The notes under the pieces are model-generated. The model saw only the letters and a list, made by a program, of their open reading frames with translations. It ran no database searches and was not told where the DNA came from. 64,000 nucleotides of DNA, from positions 42,432,927-42,496,926 of the forward strand of contig CM055101.1 in assembly GCA_029204225.1 (NCBI GenBank). The letters are read 5' to 3'. The position numbers and the translations under genes are program-made. This DNA is from Diphasiastrum complanatum. Taxonomy: Eukaryota > Streptophyta > Lycopodiopsida > Lycopodiales > Lycopodiaceae. This document shows positions 1 through 11,146 of this stretch, in pieces. Every line of letters begins with the position of its first letter. Position 1 is the stretch's first letter.

Positions 1-1130
1 GTATTAAGTTCAGATCCATTGTATATACTTTTCATAAGAGTCCAATGTAGGAATCTAGAAGGTCAACACTAGCCACCAATGATGGTGTGGCAAATTAGTG
101 GAATCTTAGCCAAAGTGGATATGGATAAGCACTATGACTGTGACATATATATCCAGCATGAATAGGATAAGTTATCGATCAGGTACAACTCGTCTTTGTA
201 GGATATCAACAGGACCATCATCCTAAGATTCAAACAAAATGATGGACAAAAGAGTGCACATTGGAGAGAGTGGAATTTTGTATAAGTCCAAGATCATCCC
301 AAAAATAGTACCCTTGAAATCCAAGATCATCACATGGGTGATTGACGTCAAATTTGAAACTGAAATTTGAGCTACTTAAATGTCCTAAAGCTAATTCGAT
401 CGCCCTATGGAAAATCACGAGTGACAAGGTCCAAAATTGACTTATCTATGATGATGGACATCAAATTTGACTTATTTCATGTGATAGGGTTTCGGGGAAA
501 CCCCATAGAGAAGGTCAAAGTCGATGAATCTTAATATACTAGCTAGTTGCGTCTAATCCCTTAATCAACCATGTCGAGTGATCAACACCAAAATCACACG
601 TTAGGTATCGAATTTGAGCTATTCAAAAATGGGAGAAGTTCCAAAATGGAAAGTTTTACATTGATAGACATCAAGTTTGAGCTATCTCATGTGATGTTGG
701 TTAATTATGATTACTCAATGGGCTATGTCAAGTGATAGGAACCAAAATAGAGCTGTTTCACAAGTATCAAATTCAAGCTCCTTCAATTTTTCAAACTCGT
801 GATTTTGAAGATTTTGTGTATTTTTTTAAAAATGACAAACATGTAATAATTATTGCTTAGTTTCCTAAATAGTTAAAAGAAATCACACTTCTATTTCATA
901 GTTTGCTTGAATGTGCTTCTTTTCTTCGTGAATTAGACAATGTCATATCCATTCAAGCAGATTGACATTGGTGAGGTATCTGAATGTTTTAGTGATAAAG
1001 ATATTTGTGGATCTTGTTACATTTGTGTGTTCATCAATTTTAACTGTATATTTTGACAAGTGTATTTTGTCAATATCATTAACATTCTTGTTAAAAAATT
1101 TGCAGATAAAATTTAATTGTTGATTAGCGA
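1..1130. other. Intergenic DNA, no gene seen
   Basis: No reading frame of convincing length or composition is present. A loosely repeated phrase, variants of 'catcaaatttgagctat' followed by 'catgtgat', recurs near 350, 455, 605 and 665. This suggests an old, heavily diverged tandem repeat with a period of roughly 100-200 bases. Confidence 0.5.
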
Positions 1131-1850
1131 ATATGTCTTCTGTTGACGAAATGTCTCGAAACAGGTATATTTATTTAATGCACAATAGATATTATGTACT
1201 TAACAATTGGATTTGCAACATTGTGTGCTGAATATAACTTTATTGTTTTTTTTCTACGATTGTTTAAAGCACGACACCTCCACAAGATAGCAAAAAGTTA
1301 AAGAAGATGCAATATTATTACAAAATGGAATCACGAAAGAGAGCACAAATGCTTGAGCAAAGACTTAGTGGAACATCATCGTCATCACTTTCTGGTGCCC
1401 AACCTTGACCTAAATCGTAGGTGCTATATGAAACTTAAGTCTGTATTTATACACATATAAATTAGCTTGTAACATTAAACTAATCATTCCTGTAATTGTA
1501 GAATGAAATTAGTATCAACAGAGGTACAATGATAAGATATATTGCGAGTGTAAACAATGCAAAAGATTGGAAATTTGAGAAAGACGAATAGTGGCGCAAC
1601 ATCTGTGAAAGTTTGGAAAGCACATTGAGGAGCCGTGGATTTGGAGGTACATTTTGACTATTTAGTACTTTTCTTATCACAAATATTATAATTTTTTGAA
1701 GAAAAAAAAGACTAATGGATCAATCATATGCTTCAAGGATGGAACAAATCAATGGAAAAAAGTGCTCAAGTAGTGAAAAGCTTCTCAACAATCTTATCAA
1801 CAGGATAAGAAATAAAGATTTTGGATCATCTTTGGCATTAGACGAAGATC

Positions 1851-2190
1851 TTGTTGGCATGTAATGATGTCACTAGTTGCTACACACCTCATGATGGGGA
1901 AGTTATGCATCTTTCCATGCCGCATGTCACTCACTCCACCACACCTCACATAGATCTTTCCATGGAATCTATTCATCCGACGATATCACCACACATAGAT
2001 TCTATTCATCCCACGACACCGCACATGGATTCTATTCATCCCACAACACCTCACGCAGATTCTATGATGGATTTATTAAATCCATGATGTCACCACACAT
2101 AGATTCTATCTATCTCATGACACCTCACATCGATTCATCCATCCCACGGCACCTCACATCGATTCTATCCATTCCACATCACCTGACATA
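1851..2190 (+). repeat. Degenerate 30-33 bp coding minisatellite
   Basis: About nine imperfect copies of a 30-33 base unit reading roughly 'cctcacatagattctattcatcccacgacac' with many substitutions. Up to about 2085 it is open on the plus strand and reads as repeats of Pro-His-Ile-Asp-Ser-Ile-His-Pro-Thr-Thr; frame breaks follow. It lies just upstream of the CACTA-type remnant and may have been part of the same decayed gene. The protein repeat is not one I recognise. Confidence 0.7.
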
Positions 2191-2192
2191 CC

Positions 2193-3641
2193 TTGTGTAG
2201 AATCTCCTCTTCAAATCTATGTATTGTTGACTTATCCAAGGATGTTTTAAATTCATTGACTAAGTCTCCCCTTCCTCCCTACCTAAAAGCATTGGTTAAG
2301 CCCTTCGATAAAAAGAAATATTCATGTTGGTCTGATAGAGTACCACTACCATTATATGGAACATCATTTTCATACATGATCAAGCCAAGTGAGCACTATC
2401 CAAACGCAGGATTGGATTTATTTTCTTTGACTAGCATTGATGTCCCTTTGAATAATGTTGTCACATTAATGCCGTAAGCAGGACCACAATACAATTGGGG
2501 TGATTGACATGCTTTGTGTTGTCACCAATGGAGAATGCAAGTTTATGGCTTGAATGCCAATGCTTGTTCTTTGGAAGAGCAACGTTTGCAAGGAGAGGAT
2601 GTTTTGAAATCACATCGTATGTACATTGATGGGCATCCAGAAAAACATGGCAATTAGACTGAATGGTTGATACACTCCAACAAGCAAGATCAAAGGGACA
2701 ATTCATATCTGACACATATTCGGAATTTGCAGGAGGATGTGATTGGCAGGTGTGTGACAGTATCGAAAGTATAGTGCAATGTGGGCATATGGTCATCATC
2801 ATCGCATTGAATCAATTGATATGAAACGACGAACTTATGATTGTGGTGTGATGACATCTTTCCATCCAAAAAGTCGGAGTAGTGCTCGAGATCGAAGTCC
2901 AATTTCTGGAGAGCTTGAGTATGTAAGAACCATACAAGCCATATATGAGGTGTGTTTTGGTGAAATGGGTAAGTATTTGTTGTTTGACGTGAAATGGTTC
3001 AAAATCAACTATAGAGGATCAAATGCAACTGTAAAAAAAGATCGTGGTGGATTTTTTGCTATTGATTCAACCAAGACATTAAGCATGGACTTTTCAGACA
3101 CACATTTCTGTTGCCTCGTCATTGTGAATAGGTGTGCATGAATTTTGCATTTTTTCTTTTTGTCAATTGTGACCAATGTTATATTAATCGTCTGCACTAC
3201 TTTTTCATTACATCTATTTACTATGAATCAAAATATGATCATAACAAATCTCTAATCCTAACATTGCTAAATGTGCAGGTAATTTTTCAACCAGATCGAC
3301 TAAACATAAATTGGTGGTATGTTGTTCAAATTAAGCCATGCTCAAGACATGTATTCGAAAATGCATATGTTGAGAATGAAATGGAAGATCTAAATTTGGA
3401 CAACACAAGTATATCTATTGAAGATGTACATATATCTTCAAGTTTTATAAATCTTGAAAACTTCATAATTGATTCTCATGATTTTGACGACTCAGATGAT
3501 GAAGAGGACAACAATGATTCCTTGCATGAGGACAATATTGAGAGAGGTTTTGATTTCGATAGTGATGATGAAAATCGTCTTAGCGGAGATGAGTTGCAAG
3601 ATGTATTGGCTAATGAATTTGAATCTTGCAATGATGAATAA
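2193..3641 (+). pseudogene. CACTA (En/Spm) transposase gene remnant, DUF4216 region
   Basis: The stretch 2779-3131 reads through a block typical of the C-terminal DUF4216 domain of plant CACTA transposase genes: a 'CGVMTS' start, 'SSARDRSPI', an aromatic-rich 'IYEVCFGEMGKYLLFDVKWF' core and a later 'FFAIDSTKTLSMDF'. It resumes at about 3281 with 'VIFQPDRLNINWWYVVQIKP', matching the conserved end of the domain. Between them, about 3121-3280, is an intron-like stretch with candidate GT and TGTGCAG borders, though one of the two possible donors leaves a stop. A strongly acidic tail rich in Asp, Glu and Ser ends at 3641. Upstream, 2193-2477 is open but unrecognised, and 2480-2778 has stops. The catalytic TNP2 transposase core is not visible, so the copy cannot be autonomous. 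Family assignment is by recall of the domain pattern. Confidence 0.65.
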
Positions 3642-3842
3642 AGTATGTACATATGTCACAAATAATTTTGTCATAAAATGATACATTGTGGTCAATATAT
3701 ATTGTTTTCAAATTAAAATTATTACATTTTTCTACGATGTTGCATTTCTATAGTTTCATAGTAATTTGACATAATGGTCATTTGATTTTGTGTCAACATT
3801 TTATTATAAGTATGCACTTATTCAAAACTAACAATAAAGTAA

Positions 3843-4424
3843 AGCCTTTAGTTCAATTTGTGGTTGAGCAAGTATTGCTATAGTGAATTAAATGCCTAAC
3901 CTATTCGACAAACAAGTCGAGACAATCGATTGACAAAACAGAAGCACTCCAACACATGCAATAAGAGATTAGTTTATGAATGCAAGGGAGTCGATGAACT
4001 CAATTCTCCAGTGAACTCGATGCTATATTGATCACTTAACTGAGTACATATAGTCGGGAATCATAGATAGGTGCGTCCGTTAGACAATGAGTTGTGTCTG
4101 TTCTTATTTACATGTATTTAATTAATGTTAACCAATAGAAAAATTACAAGTGTACATTTGTTGATGTGTTCTCCTTGTCACTTCTTATTAAACCGATGCG
4201 AGAAGACGACGTGGAAATGCACAACTGTTGGTTGAGGCTCGAGCTATTCGACTCATCTCAAAATAATCCTTATTCGGATCTCTTCGATAGAAGTCGAGTC
4301 AATTTAGTTAAGATTATATGCCTTATAATTAGAGTTGTCTTGTACTAAAGATCATGCTTTAATGTCATAAGTTCAAAAATCGACATAACATGTGTATTTG
4401 GCCTTCGATACTTTTATATTCGAA
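3843..4424 (+). repeat. Dispersed ~580-bp repeat, copy 1
   Basis: This segment matches 61687-62274 in the same orientation along its whole length with scattered substitutions and small indels. Shared landmarks include 'gcctttagttcaatt', 'ttgctatagtgaattaaatg', 'gatcacttaactgagtac' and 'tatgccttataattagag'. Neither copy has an open reading frame worth naming. Its class is unknown: part of a retrotransposon internal region or LTR is possible, because copy 2 directly abuts a copia gag fragment. Confidence 0.85.
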
Positions 4425-5097
4425 TGTCTTCTTTGATAGACATTTCTTCATATTTAGGGCCTTTGCATTCGATAGAGTGTCTTTGATAAGTATACTTGAA
4501 TATTGTTGAAATAGATCCTCGTCAAACTCAATTTGACAATAAACTCTTCTTTTGCTTGCTCTTGGATTTTGTGTTTCTCACACAAATCTCATTATAGATT
4601 ATGCATTGTATTCAGTTGACGTAAAACCTCATTATAGATTATGCTTTGCATTCATTTGATCTAAATGTGGTTCGAGTCTTTTGTTTTAAGAGAGTCTACT
4701 TAAACTGGTGGTACTAATTAAAACCTCTAATTAAAAAAAAAGGTGGTACTAATATGAGGAGCAAGATTGATAATCTTAAGTGATACATTCTTTTGAAAAA
4801 AAAATTAACTGTGCCTTGTACACATTTTTCAATACAATCAATTTTAGGTATTAATATTTTAGTCATCATCATTACTCATAAATAAATTACATATGTGTAT
4901 TTTAAAAAAAAAATCAACAAATAATTTGATTATAAAATTTGCCAACTATTCAAATCACTTATATTTTCAATTGTTTTTCCAAAAAGTAAAGTTTGAAAAG
5001 TTTGAAAAGCAGAAATTATTCTTAAAAAAATTAATCAAGAATTTGTTCACATTTGAAATTTTGCAATAGAGAGAAATTCTGAAATAAATAAATAAAT

Positions 5098-5155
<58 letters not shown>

Positions 5156-5504
5156 GCTTATGTTTTATTCATATTTGTAAATTATAACAAAATAAAATTT
5201 TTTAATTTTTTATAAATTTGACATTCAATACTTTGACAAAATTTCAAAGAATTTTTAAGAAACTGGTGTCTAGGTCATTTCTCTTTTTGTTCACTATGTT
5301 AAAAGGAATAAAAGATAACACTGATTTAATGAAAGTCGCTTAAAAGAGGAGCAACTCATCTTTTAGCAAACCATCACAATAAGCTAGAGGTGTAGCATCA
5401 AAGGTAATTACAAAGGGAATAATTTGAGTCTATATACAAAAATAAATTGGTTGGAGCAGATGGGCTGGGCTGGAGATGGAGATGAGATGGAGATGGAAGA
5501 GGAG
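4425..5504. other. AT-rich intergenic DNA, no gene seen
   Basis: Low-complexity AT-rich sequence downstream of the P450 stop codon. It contains a 52-bp (TA)n microsatellite at 5101-5152 and short poly-A runs. I see no coding region. Confidence 0.6.
5101..5152. repeat. (TA)26 microsatellite
   Basis: Uninterrupted TA dinucleotide run, about 26 units. Confidence 0.97.
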
Positions 5505-6462
5505 TCAATTATAGGGTTTTACAAGGATTTGCATGCCATGCTCTGGTTTGGGAACCGAAAATCGACCAGGTGCATGCACATATGCAGGGGATAGCTGAAA
5601 GCTGAAGCGTTGGAGAAGCTTGCAAAGCACCACCTTTGCTTCCATGAGTGCAAAGACTTGGCCAATACAGTTGCGAGGACCCAAGGAGAAGGGCATGAAT
5701 GCAGAGCGATGCTTGGATGCATTGGCAATGCCTTCTGCGAACCGCTCTGGATTAAATTCATCTGCATCCTCCCCCCAGATTTGTTTGTTGTGCATCGTCA
5801 CAAGCGGCAGCAGAGAGACCACGGTACCTTTGGGGATTACTATTTTTCCCAGCTTCATATCTCGATCTATACCCCTCATCATATGTGGACTTCCTGGATA
5901 CAAGCGTAGTACTTCATTCAGCACCATACCCACCTGTGCAAACAACGGAGAGGCATCATATATTATTTATGATGTCGCATTGCGGGATTCTAATCACGGC
6001 AGACAGAGAGGGAGGGAGAGAAAGAGAGAGAGAGATTCACCAGTTTGAGTTGATTAAGCATGCTATAGCTCGGATGACGACTGCCACAAACGTTGATCAC
6101 TTCTGCTCGTAATCTCTCCTGCCAGTCGGGATGAAGGGCCAGCAACATTGTTGTCCACGTTAAGAACGCTGCAGTTGTCTCCTGTCCAGCAAGGAAGAAT
6201 GTCTTGCATTCATCCACAATATCCTGAATGCTCATTCGTAGATTCTTCTGATTGCCTCGCAATTTGCCGTTGTATGCACATATCATAACGCCTAGAAGGT
6301 CGTTCTGCTGTAAATCATTTTGAGATTCCAGCTTGATGCGTTTCTGAACCAGTTGCTGCAAGTTGTCCTCGATTGCCTTTCTGATTTTCTGACGGTGAGG
6401 ATTGATTGCCAATGGTAAAAAGCTGCAATAAAAGGACGCCAAACTGCATTGACATCTTGTCA

Positions 6463-6556
<94 letters not shown>

Positions 6557-7640
6557 AAGTATAACCACACGTGTTCAACAGCTAAAACAGTAGATTTTTA
6601 CAAATTATTGGTACCTTTTCAGTTGCAAGCGAGGTGGTCTCATTGCTTCTAGCAGTATCGCAAACTGGCGCTGTTGCAACTTGAACACTGTTTTACCTGC
6701 TTCATAGCTGGTACCAAAAGCTGTATGGGCGATAATATCAGCAGTCAGGATCTGATACTCTTTTAGAACCTCAATCTCCAAATCCTTGGGTTGGTTAGCC
6801 TCTATGATCCTGCGAGACCAATCATCCAACATCTTTGTAGCCAGGTCCGCAATCCTCTCCACCATAACCTGAATGGATGCTGCTTTCTTAGTTGTTATCG
6901 TTGTTCCATTAAACTCTTTAAATTATTGCTGGAATTTACCAGCACAGCTACAACAGTTATAATAGCAACAATCATTGCGATTGAAGATTGGTTCCATAAT
7001 TTTTGAGAGAAGTGCTGCTTATACCTTGAGCTTATCAACATCGAAGCCATGATTAAGAATACGCCTTTGCTCCGCCCACTTTTCACCAGTAGCCGTTAGC
7101 AAACCGTCTCCAAGCAAATCTCTGGCAGCGGTGGTAGGTTCCAATTTGGGGCAGTGTCCAAATTTATTATTCAAAACTTCTTTGATCAGCTCAGGATCAG
7201 TAATGGTCACTCTCACTTGAGACCCAACGCAGTACACGAATGTTTCTCCTGTAAATTAGAGCTTGTAAACCTCCAGAGAATTGCCAAAGTCGCACAAATA
7301 CATAAAGTAACTGAAAATGACAAAAATAAACTAGCTGCAGTTGCAAATTATGTACACATTGAATGAGGTTGTTACCATAGATCTTAGACCATGCGGTGTA
7401 GTAAGGCAGTATGTATGGCACGATTTCGTTTGATGGGTTTTTCATGATCCAGGTAGATGGTGCCTCAGCCAGCAGCCGATTGAGTTCAACCAGATTCCCC
7501 ACTATTGGTATGAAAGGCGGTCCCATCAATCCCTGCGCTCTGAGATCCTTGTAAATTTGTAAAGGACGCCACCACAGATTTCTTAGCAACCGTACTATCA
7601 GTGCAAGGATGCATGCAATCACCAGCCATTCGAGGTACAT
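5505..7640 (-). CDS. Cytochrome P450, CYP72 clan
   Basis: Heme-thiolate monooxygenase expected in the ER membrane, taking electrons from NADPH-P450 reductase. Splicing five exons on the minus strand (7640-7376, 7248-7025, 6886-6615, 6422-6041, 5933-5505) gives 523 residues with no stop, and all four introns have GT..AG borders. The start at 7640 opens with a hydrophobic anchor (about residues 4-20), then a Pro-rich hinge around 'MGPPF' (39-43). The I-helix motif AGQETT is at 332-337, ExxR as EVLR at 388-391, PERF at 443-446, and the heme loop FSLGPRNCIG at 463-472 with Cys470 as ligand. Length and five-exon layout fit the CYP72 clan, and the C-terminal third resembles CYP72/CYP734-type enzymes. 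The exact family and substrate cannot be set by eye. Members of this clan act on hormones, terpenoids or fatty acids. This is the only gene in the window that reads as intact. Confidence 0.93.
6007..6035. repeat. GA-rich tract in P450 intron 4
   Basis: Imperfect GA-rich run just inside the donor side of the 107-bp intron 4 of the P450 gene; on the coding strand it is TC-rich and starts a few bases after the GT. Confidence 0.85.
6466..6553. repeat. Compound (CT)n(CA)n microsatellite in P450 intron 3
   Basis: About 27 CT units followed directly by 16 CA units. It fills nearly half of the 192-bp intron 3 of the P450 gene; on the coding strand it reads (TG)n(AG)n. Confidence 0.97.
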
Positions 7641-9559
7641 TGCCCCAGGCCCAGACCAGAGCAGAAATCAAGTACGAGTTTCACAAACAACTTTGTACTT
7701 GTTCTCAAAGGTGAGGGTGGAGAGCTAAATGAATTATGCCACCTCTAACTCTTAGTCACATAGGATTGCAATTTAAAGGGGATTGGAGGGTTCATCTCTT
7801 AAACCTTTACTCTTCATATGAGAGTGTGAGCAACTAATTCATATGAGAGGGTGATTAAACCATTACTCTTCATATGAGCGTGTGAGCATCTTCATATGAA
7901 ATGGTGATGTTGAACATCAACTCACTCTTGCTCCGTTGTCGCTCTTGCTCTGTTGTCTTATTCTAAATTTTGAGGCCTGCATCATGCTTCAAACTTGATA
8001 TGCAATTGTGATTATCATGGTCTTCCCTTGTCTTATTCTAAATTTTGAGGCCTGCATCATGCTCTAAAAGGCATCTTCACATTGCATATAGAACATCTCA
8101 TCAAGATTTTGGGTCTCAAACAAATTCATGAACCCATCATTAAATCTACTTCTATCTATGAAACAATATATATCTTATGCAATTGCCAAAGCATGCAAAT
8201 TGAAGGCCGGCCCTAGGTCCTAACACACACGCAAAAATTTGGAAGTTGGTAGAGCACTCTCCACATGTCTCTTTATAAGCGTGCTTTTGAGAGACTTGGG
8301 TTCCACGATGAGGTGACAGTACAAAAAAATACATATATATAAGATTAATAGAGACCACGGTCATGAGGCTTCACTAAGGCAGTGCATCTCAACTTAGGAT
8401 ATTCTTAACAAACTCTAAACACCGGCCGGTATTTTTTCAAAATAACATAACTAGTGAATTTTGTTAACACCAAATTTTGGTCTCCCATTCTTCATCCCTA
8501 TCTCTGTGAAGCAATGCAATCTCCCCCTGTCTTGTTGTCTTAAATTGGCGAGGTGAGTAACATACGGATGTAAAAAAAGAGGAAGGGCCTTGGTTTCTTA
8601 AATAAATTGTTGGCCCACTGTTGTAGTTAGTTCGGAACTTTCCAAGGTATTACACCACATGCATTCCTCCACACGATGTCAGGGAGTGAAGCAGTGCAAC
8701 TTCTGATGTTGGCCCACAAGATTGTAGTTTGTTCGAAACTTTCCAAGGTATTATACCACATGCATCCCTTAACCACACGACGTCAGGGAGTGAAGCAGTT
8801 CAACCCCCCTTCGCACCATGTGTGGGTCCGGTCGCCTATGCACCCCAACTAGCAAGAACCTTCGCCCAGGAGACTACAAACCCAATAAGACAAAGACATG
8901 CAACTTAGAGGAAGCCAACCTAGACTTGGGACATTGACACAATAGACATTGTCTTTTCTACACATCCAAAAACCCCAAGCCTCATCCAAATGTAAAAGTG
9001 AAATATTGTACGACACAAAATAAATACAAAATCTTTTGCAACAAGTGAAAACATCTAAAAAGAGTAATCATTCAGCAAATTCTTAGTCTGTGCCCATAAA
9101 CATATTTTCCAAGGGAAATTTCTCCATACAAATACATGCATTTTGACGCAAAAAACCAATACACCTTGCCATTGGCAAAATAAAAACTCATAAAAATAAT
9201 TACTTAAAAATGCCCATCATACTAAGAAAATGCATAATTTTCATAGTTTTTCAATGTTCTAGATTAATTTTTTAAACCTAACTTGTAAAATACATTCCAT
9301 GCTGGTTGTTCTAAGTCCAAAAAATCTTGAAAACACTCACAATATTTTTTATGTTGTTTTTTTATGATTAGGATTTTTCACTAACACTCTCAACTCAATG
9401 CTTTATGTACAATGTCAAGGTTCTCTTTTTTAGCTAATGAAGTTGACGACCGATCTTCTTTATTAGAATCTATTGGCATACTCTCATTTCAATCAGCATC
9501 CAATGTTGACCAAAATTTGTGAGTTGCGGCTTTGCTCTATTGTTGCCAAGTTGCATATG
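7641..9559. other. P450 upstream region, no further gene seen
   Basis: This holds the promoter side of the P450 gene and then unassigned DNA up to the copia element. Short direct duplications are visible: 'tcttattctaaattttgagg' plus following bases at about 7956 and 8033, several 'cttcatatgag' phrases at 7816-7900, and a ~97-bp tandem duplication at 8610-8804. I could not name a promoter element with confidence. Confidence 0.5.
8610..8804. repeat. Two-copy tandem duplication of ~97 bp
   Basis: Copy 1 spans about 8610-8707 and copy 2 about 8709-8804. Both begin 'ttggcccac', share 'aactttccaaggtatta' and end near 'gtcagggagtgaagcag'. They differ by scattered substitutions and one small indel. 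Confidence 0.85.
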
Positions 9560-10007
9560 TGTTGGTGTATGAACGATGGTCTGCTTGGTCTACGATTGTT
9601 TACGATTGCAGCGGACATGACGGAAGCAGAACACGAGAGGCGATTACGATAAAAACGATGTCTACGAACAGTAAGAAAAACAATGAACACAGTAGTAACT
9701 GTGATTTCAGGAATGTGGATTGACTAGGGAACGTAATCAAAAGCTTGTTATCCCTTTTGGGTTATCAGAGTAGGAGTCTGAGACTGCTGTAATAGTAGGA
9801 TTGCGAAGCATTAGGCGTCTTGGACAGCCATGCGATCCTCTGTCTCTGATAACTGTGTTTGTGTGCAAGAGAGTGAGAGAGAATTCAATCAAGAACGTAA
9901 GGATTGAACAGTAGCGAATCTGTATATATATAAAAGAGAATCGAAACACAATGCAATAGCATTGATAAGCGTGTGCTCCTAATTACAGACTCAAAACAAT
10001 AGCTACA

Positions 10008-10041
<34 letters not shown>

Positions 10042-10816
10042 AATCACTAACTCTAAGGAGCTAGTTACTTAAGACCTTTTGGTCGTTTGATCACTCTGTG
10101 CATACAGATTGTTCAACTCAATAACACCTATCCCTCTTCCTCTTTGCTCAGATACATATTTATAGTTGTCAGAGTCTTTTGAGTTATTGTAATTACAGTT
10201 TACAAGATGATTAACAGTCGTTTAAACAAGATCCATAGATCCGTTATTGGAGCGTCGTGAAGGAGGAAAAGTACAAAGTAACGTATCCTCCGTATGCATT
10301 GTAGTGCAAGGATGTAGGCCGTGATGGCCGTTGTCTGCCCCCAATCGTTTGAACAACCACTGGTCGTTTGATCAGTTGTTGATCGTTTGCTTTGTAGGTG
10401 ATCGTTTGCTTCCTTCATTGATAATCGTACGTAATAACTTACGAAGCTAAACGATGAGATGGGTCAACTGTTGTTAGTTGACTTCATAGGAAATCGTAAA
10501 TCGTCGTCGCTGGTCGACTTCGTTGATAACCGTAAGTAGGTTGCTTACGTTTAAAAATGGTTGAGGAGAGTTGACTCTGGTCATTCGTAGGAGATCGTAA
10601 GAAGGTCACTTGCAGTGGTCGATGGGATTCCGCAAGTACTCATAGATGGTAACCTATGGGTTTTAACAACTCCCTTGCGGTTTACGGTTTCTTGCGGTTT
10701 GCGGTTTGAGTTGTGCTTCTCCGTAAACATTGATTTAACGGTTTCCTTCGGTCAGAACGTAGGCTGGCAATAGCTTTGCAGTTTTGACTGTTTCTTACTT
10801 GGCGTGTATTCCAACA
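9560..10816 (-). repeat. 3' LTR of the copia element
   Basis: 1257-bp LTR bounded by TGTTGG and CCAACA on the plus strand. It contains a 31-bp CT run at 10010-10040. Compared with the other LTR it lacks about 80 bp just inside the CCAACA end; the gap lies between two short 'att' matches, so it looks like a microhomology deletion. Confidence 0.92.
10010..10040. repeat. (CT)15 microsatellite in 3' LTR
   Basis: Short 31-bp CT run; the matching place in the 5' LTR is 130 bp long. Confidence 0.95.
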
Positions 10817-10828
10817 GTCCCCCTTAAG
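10817..10828 (-). other. Polypurine tract of the copia element
   Basis: On the minus strand the sequence CTTAAGGGGGAC directly precedes the TGTTGG start of the 3' LTR, the expected place and composition for the plus-strand primer. Confidence 0.8.
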
Positions 10829-10835
10829 CTTGCTG

Positions 10836-11141
10836 CTATGAATCTGGACTCAAATTGAGATTTAACAATTCTACTAGAGTAGAATGTTTGTCCCTTGACA
10901 ATGGTTTTGTCAGAATGTCAGCCAACATACTGTTTGTCTGACAATAACTTAGTGCAATGTCTTCGTTCTGAACCTTCTCTCTGAGAAAATGAAGTTGAAC
11001 CTCTATATGTTTGGTCCTTGTGTGAGTTCGTCGGTTCAATGACAGAGCTATACAACTCTGATTGTCGCACTGGAGTATAGTTGGACCAATTTGTGAGAAT
11101 CTCAGATCCTGTAGTAGTATTCTAAGCCATAAAATCTCCTT
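10836..11141 (-). pseudogene. Copia RNase H, C-terminal part
   Basis: The frame reads 'KEILWLRILLQDL', 'CDNQSCIALS', the TKHIE block and 'ADILTKPL', all typical of the end of copia RNase H. It continues exactly the frame of 13670-14047 once the 11147-13669 insertion and one copy of its 5-bp target duplication are left out. Confidence 0.9.
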
Positions 11142-11146
11142 CACTG

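Noticed and set aside
1480-1680. TNP2 transposase-associated zinc domain in the sequence around 1530-1640
   Set aside because: One frame gives a Cys-rich 'YCECKQCK' that resembles it, but stops follow and another frame reads more naturally; support is too weak.
6315-6652. Open frames of Arg-Glu, Leu-Ser or Thr-His repeats around dinucleotide tracts (also at 33149, 36479, 40482, 59602 and 63165)
   Set aside because: They are translations of AG/CT/CA microsatellites, open by composition and not conserved.
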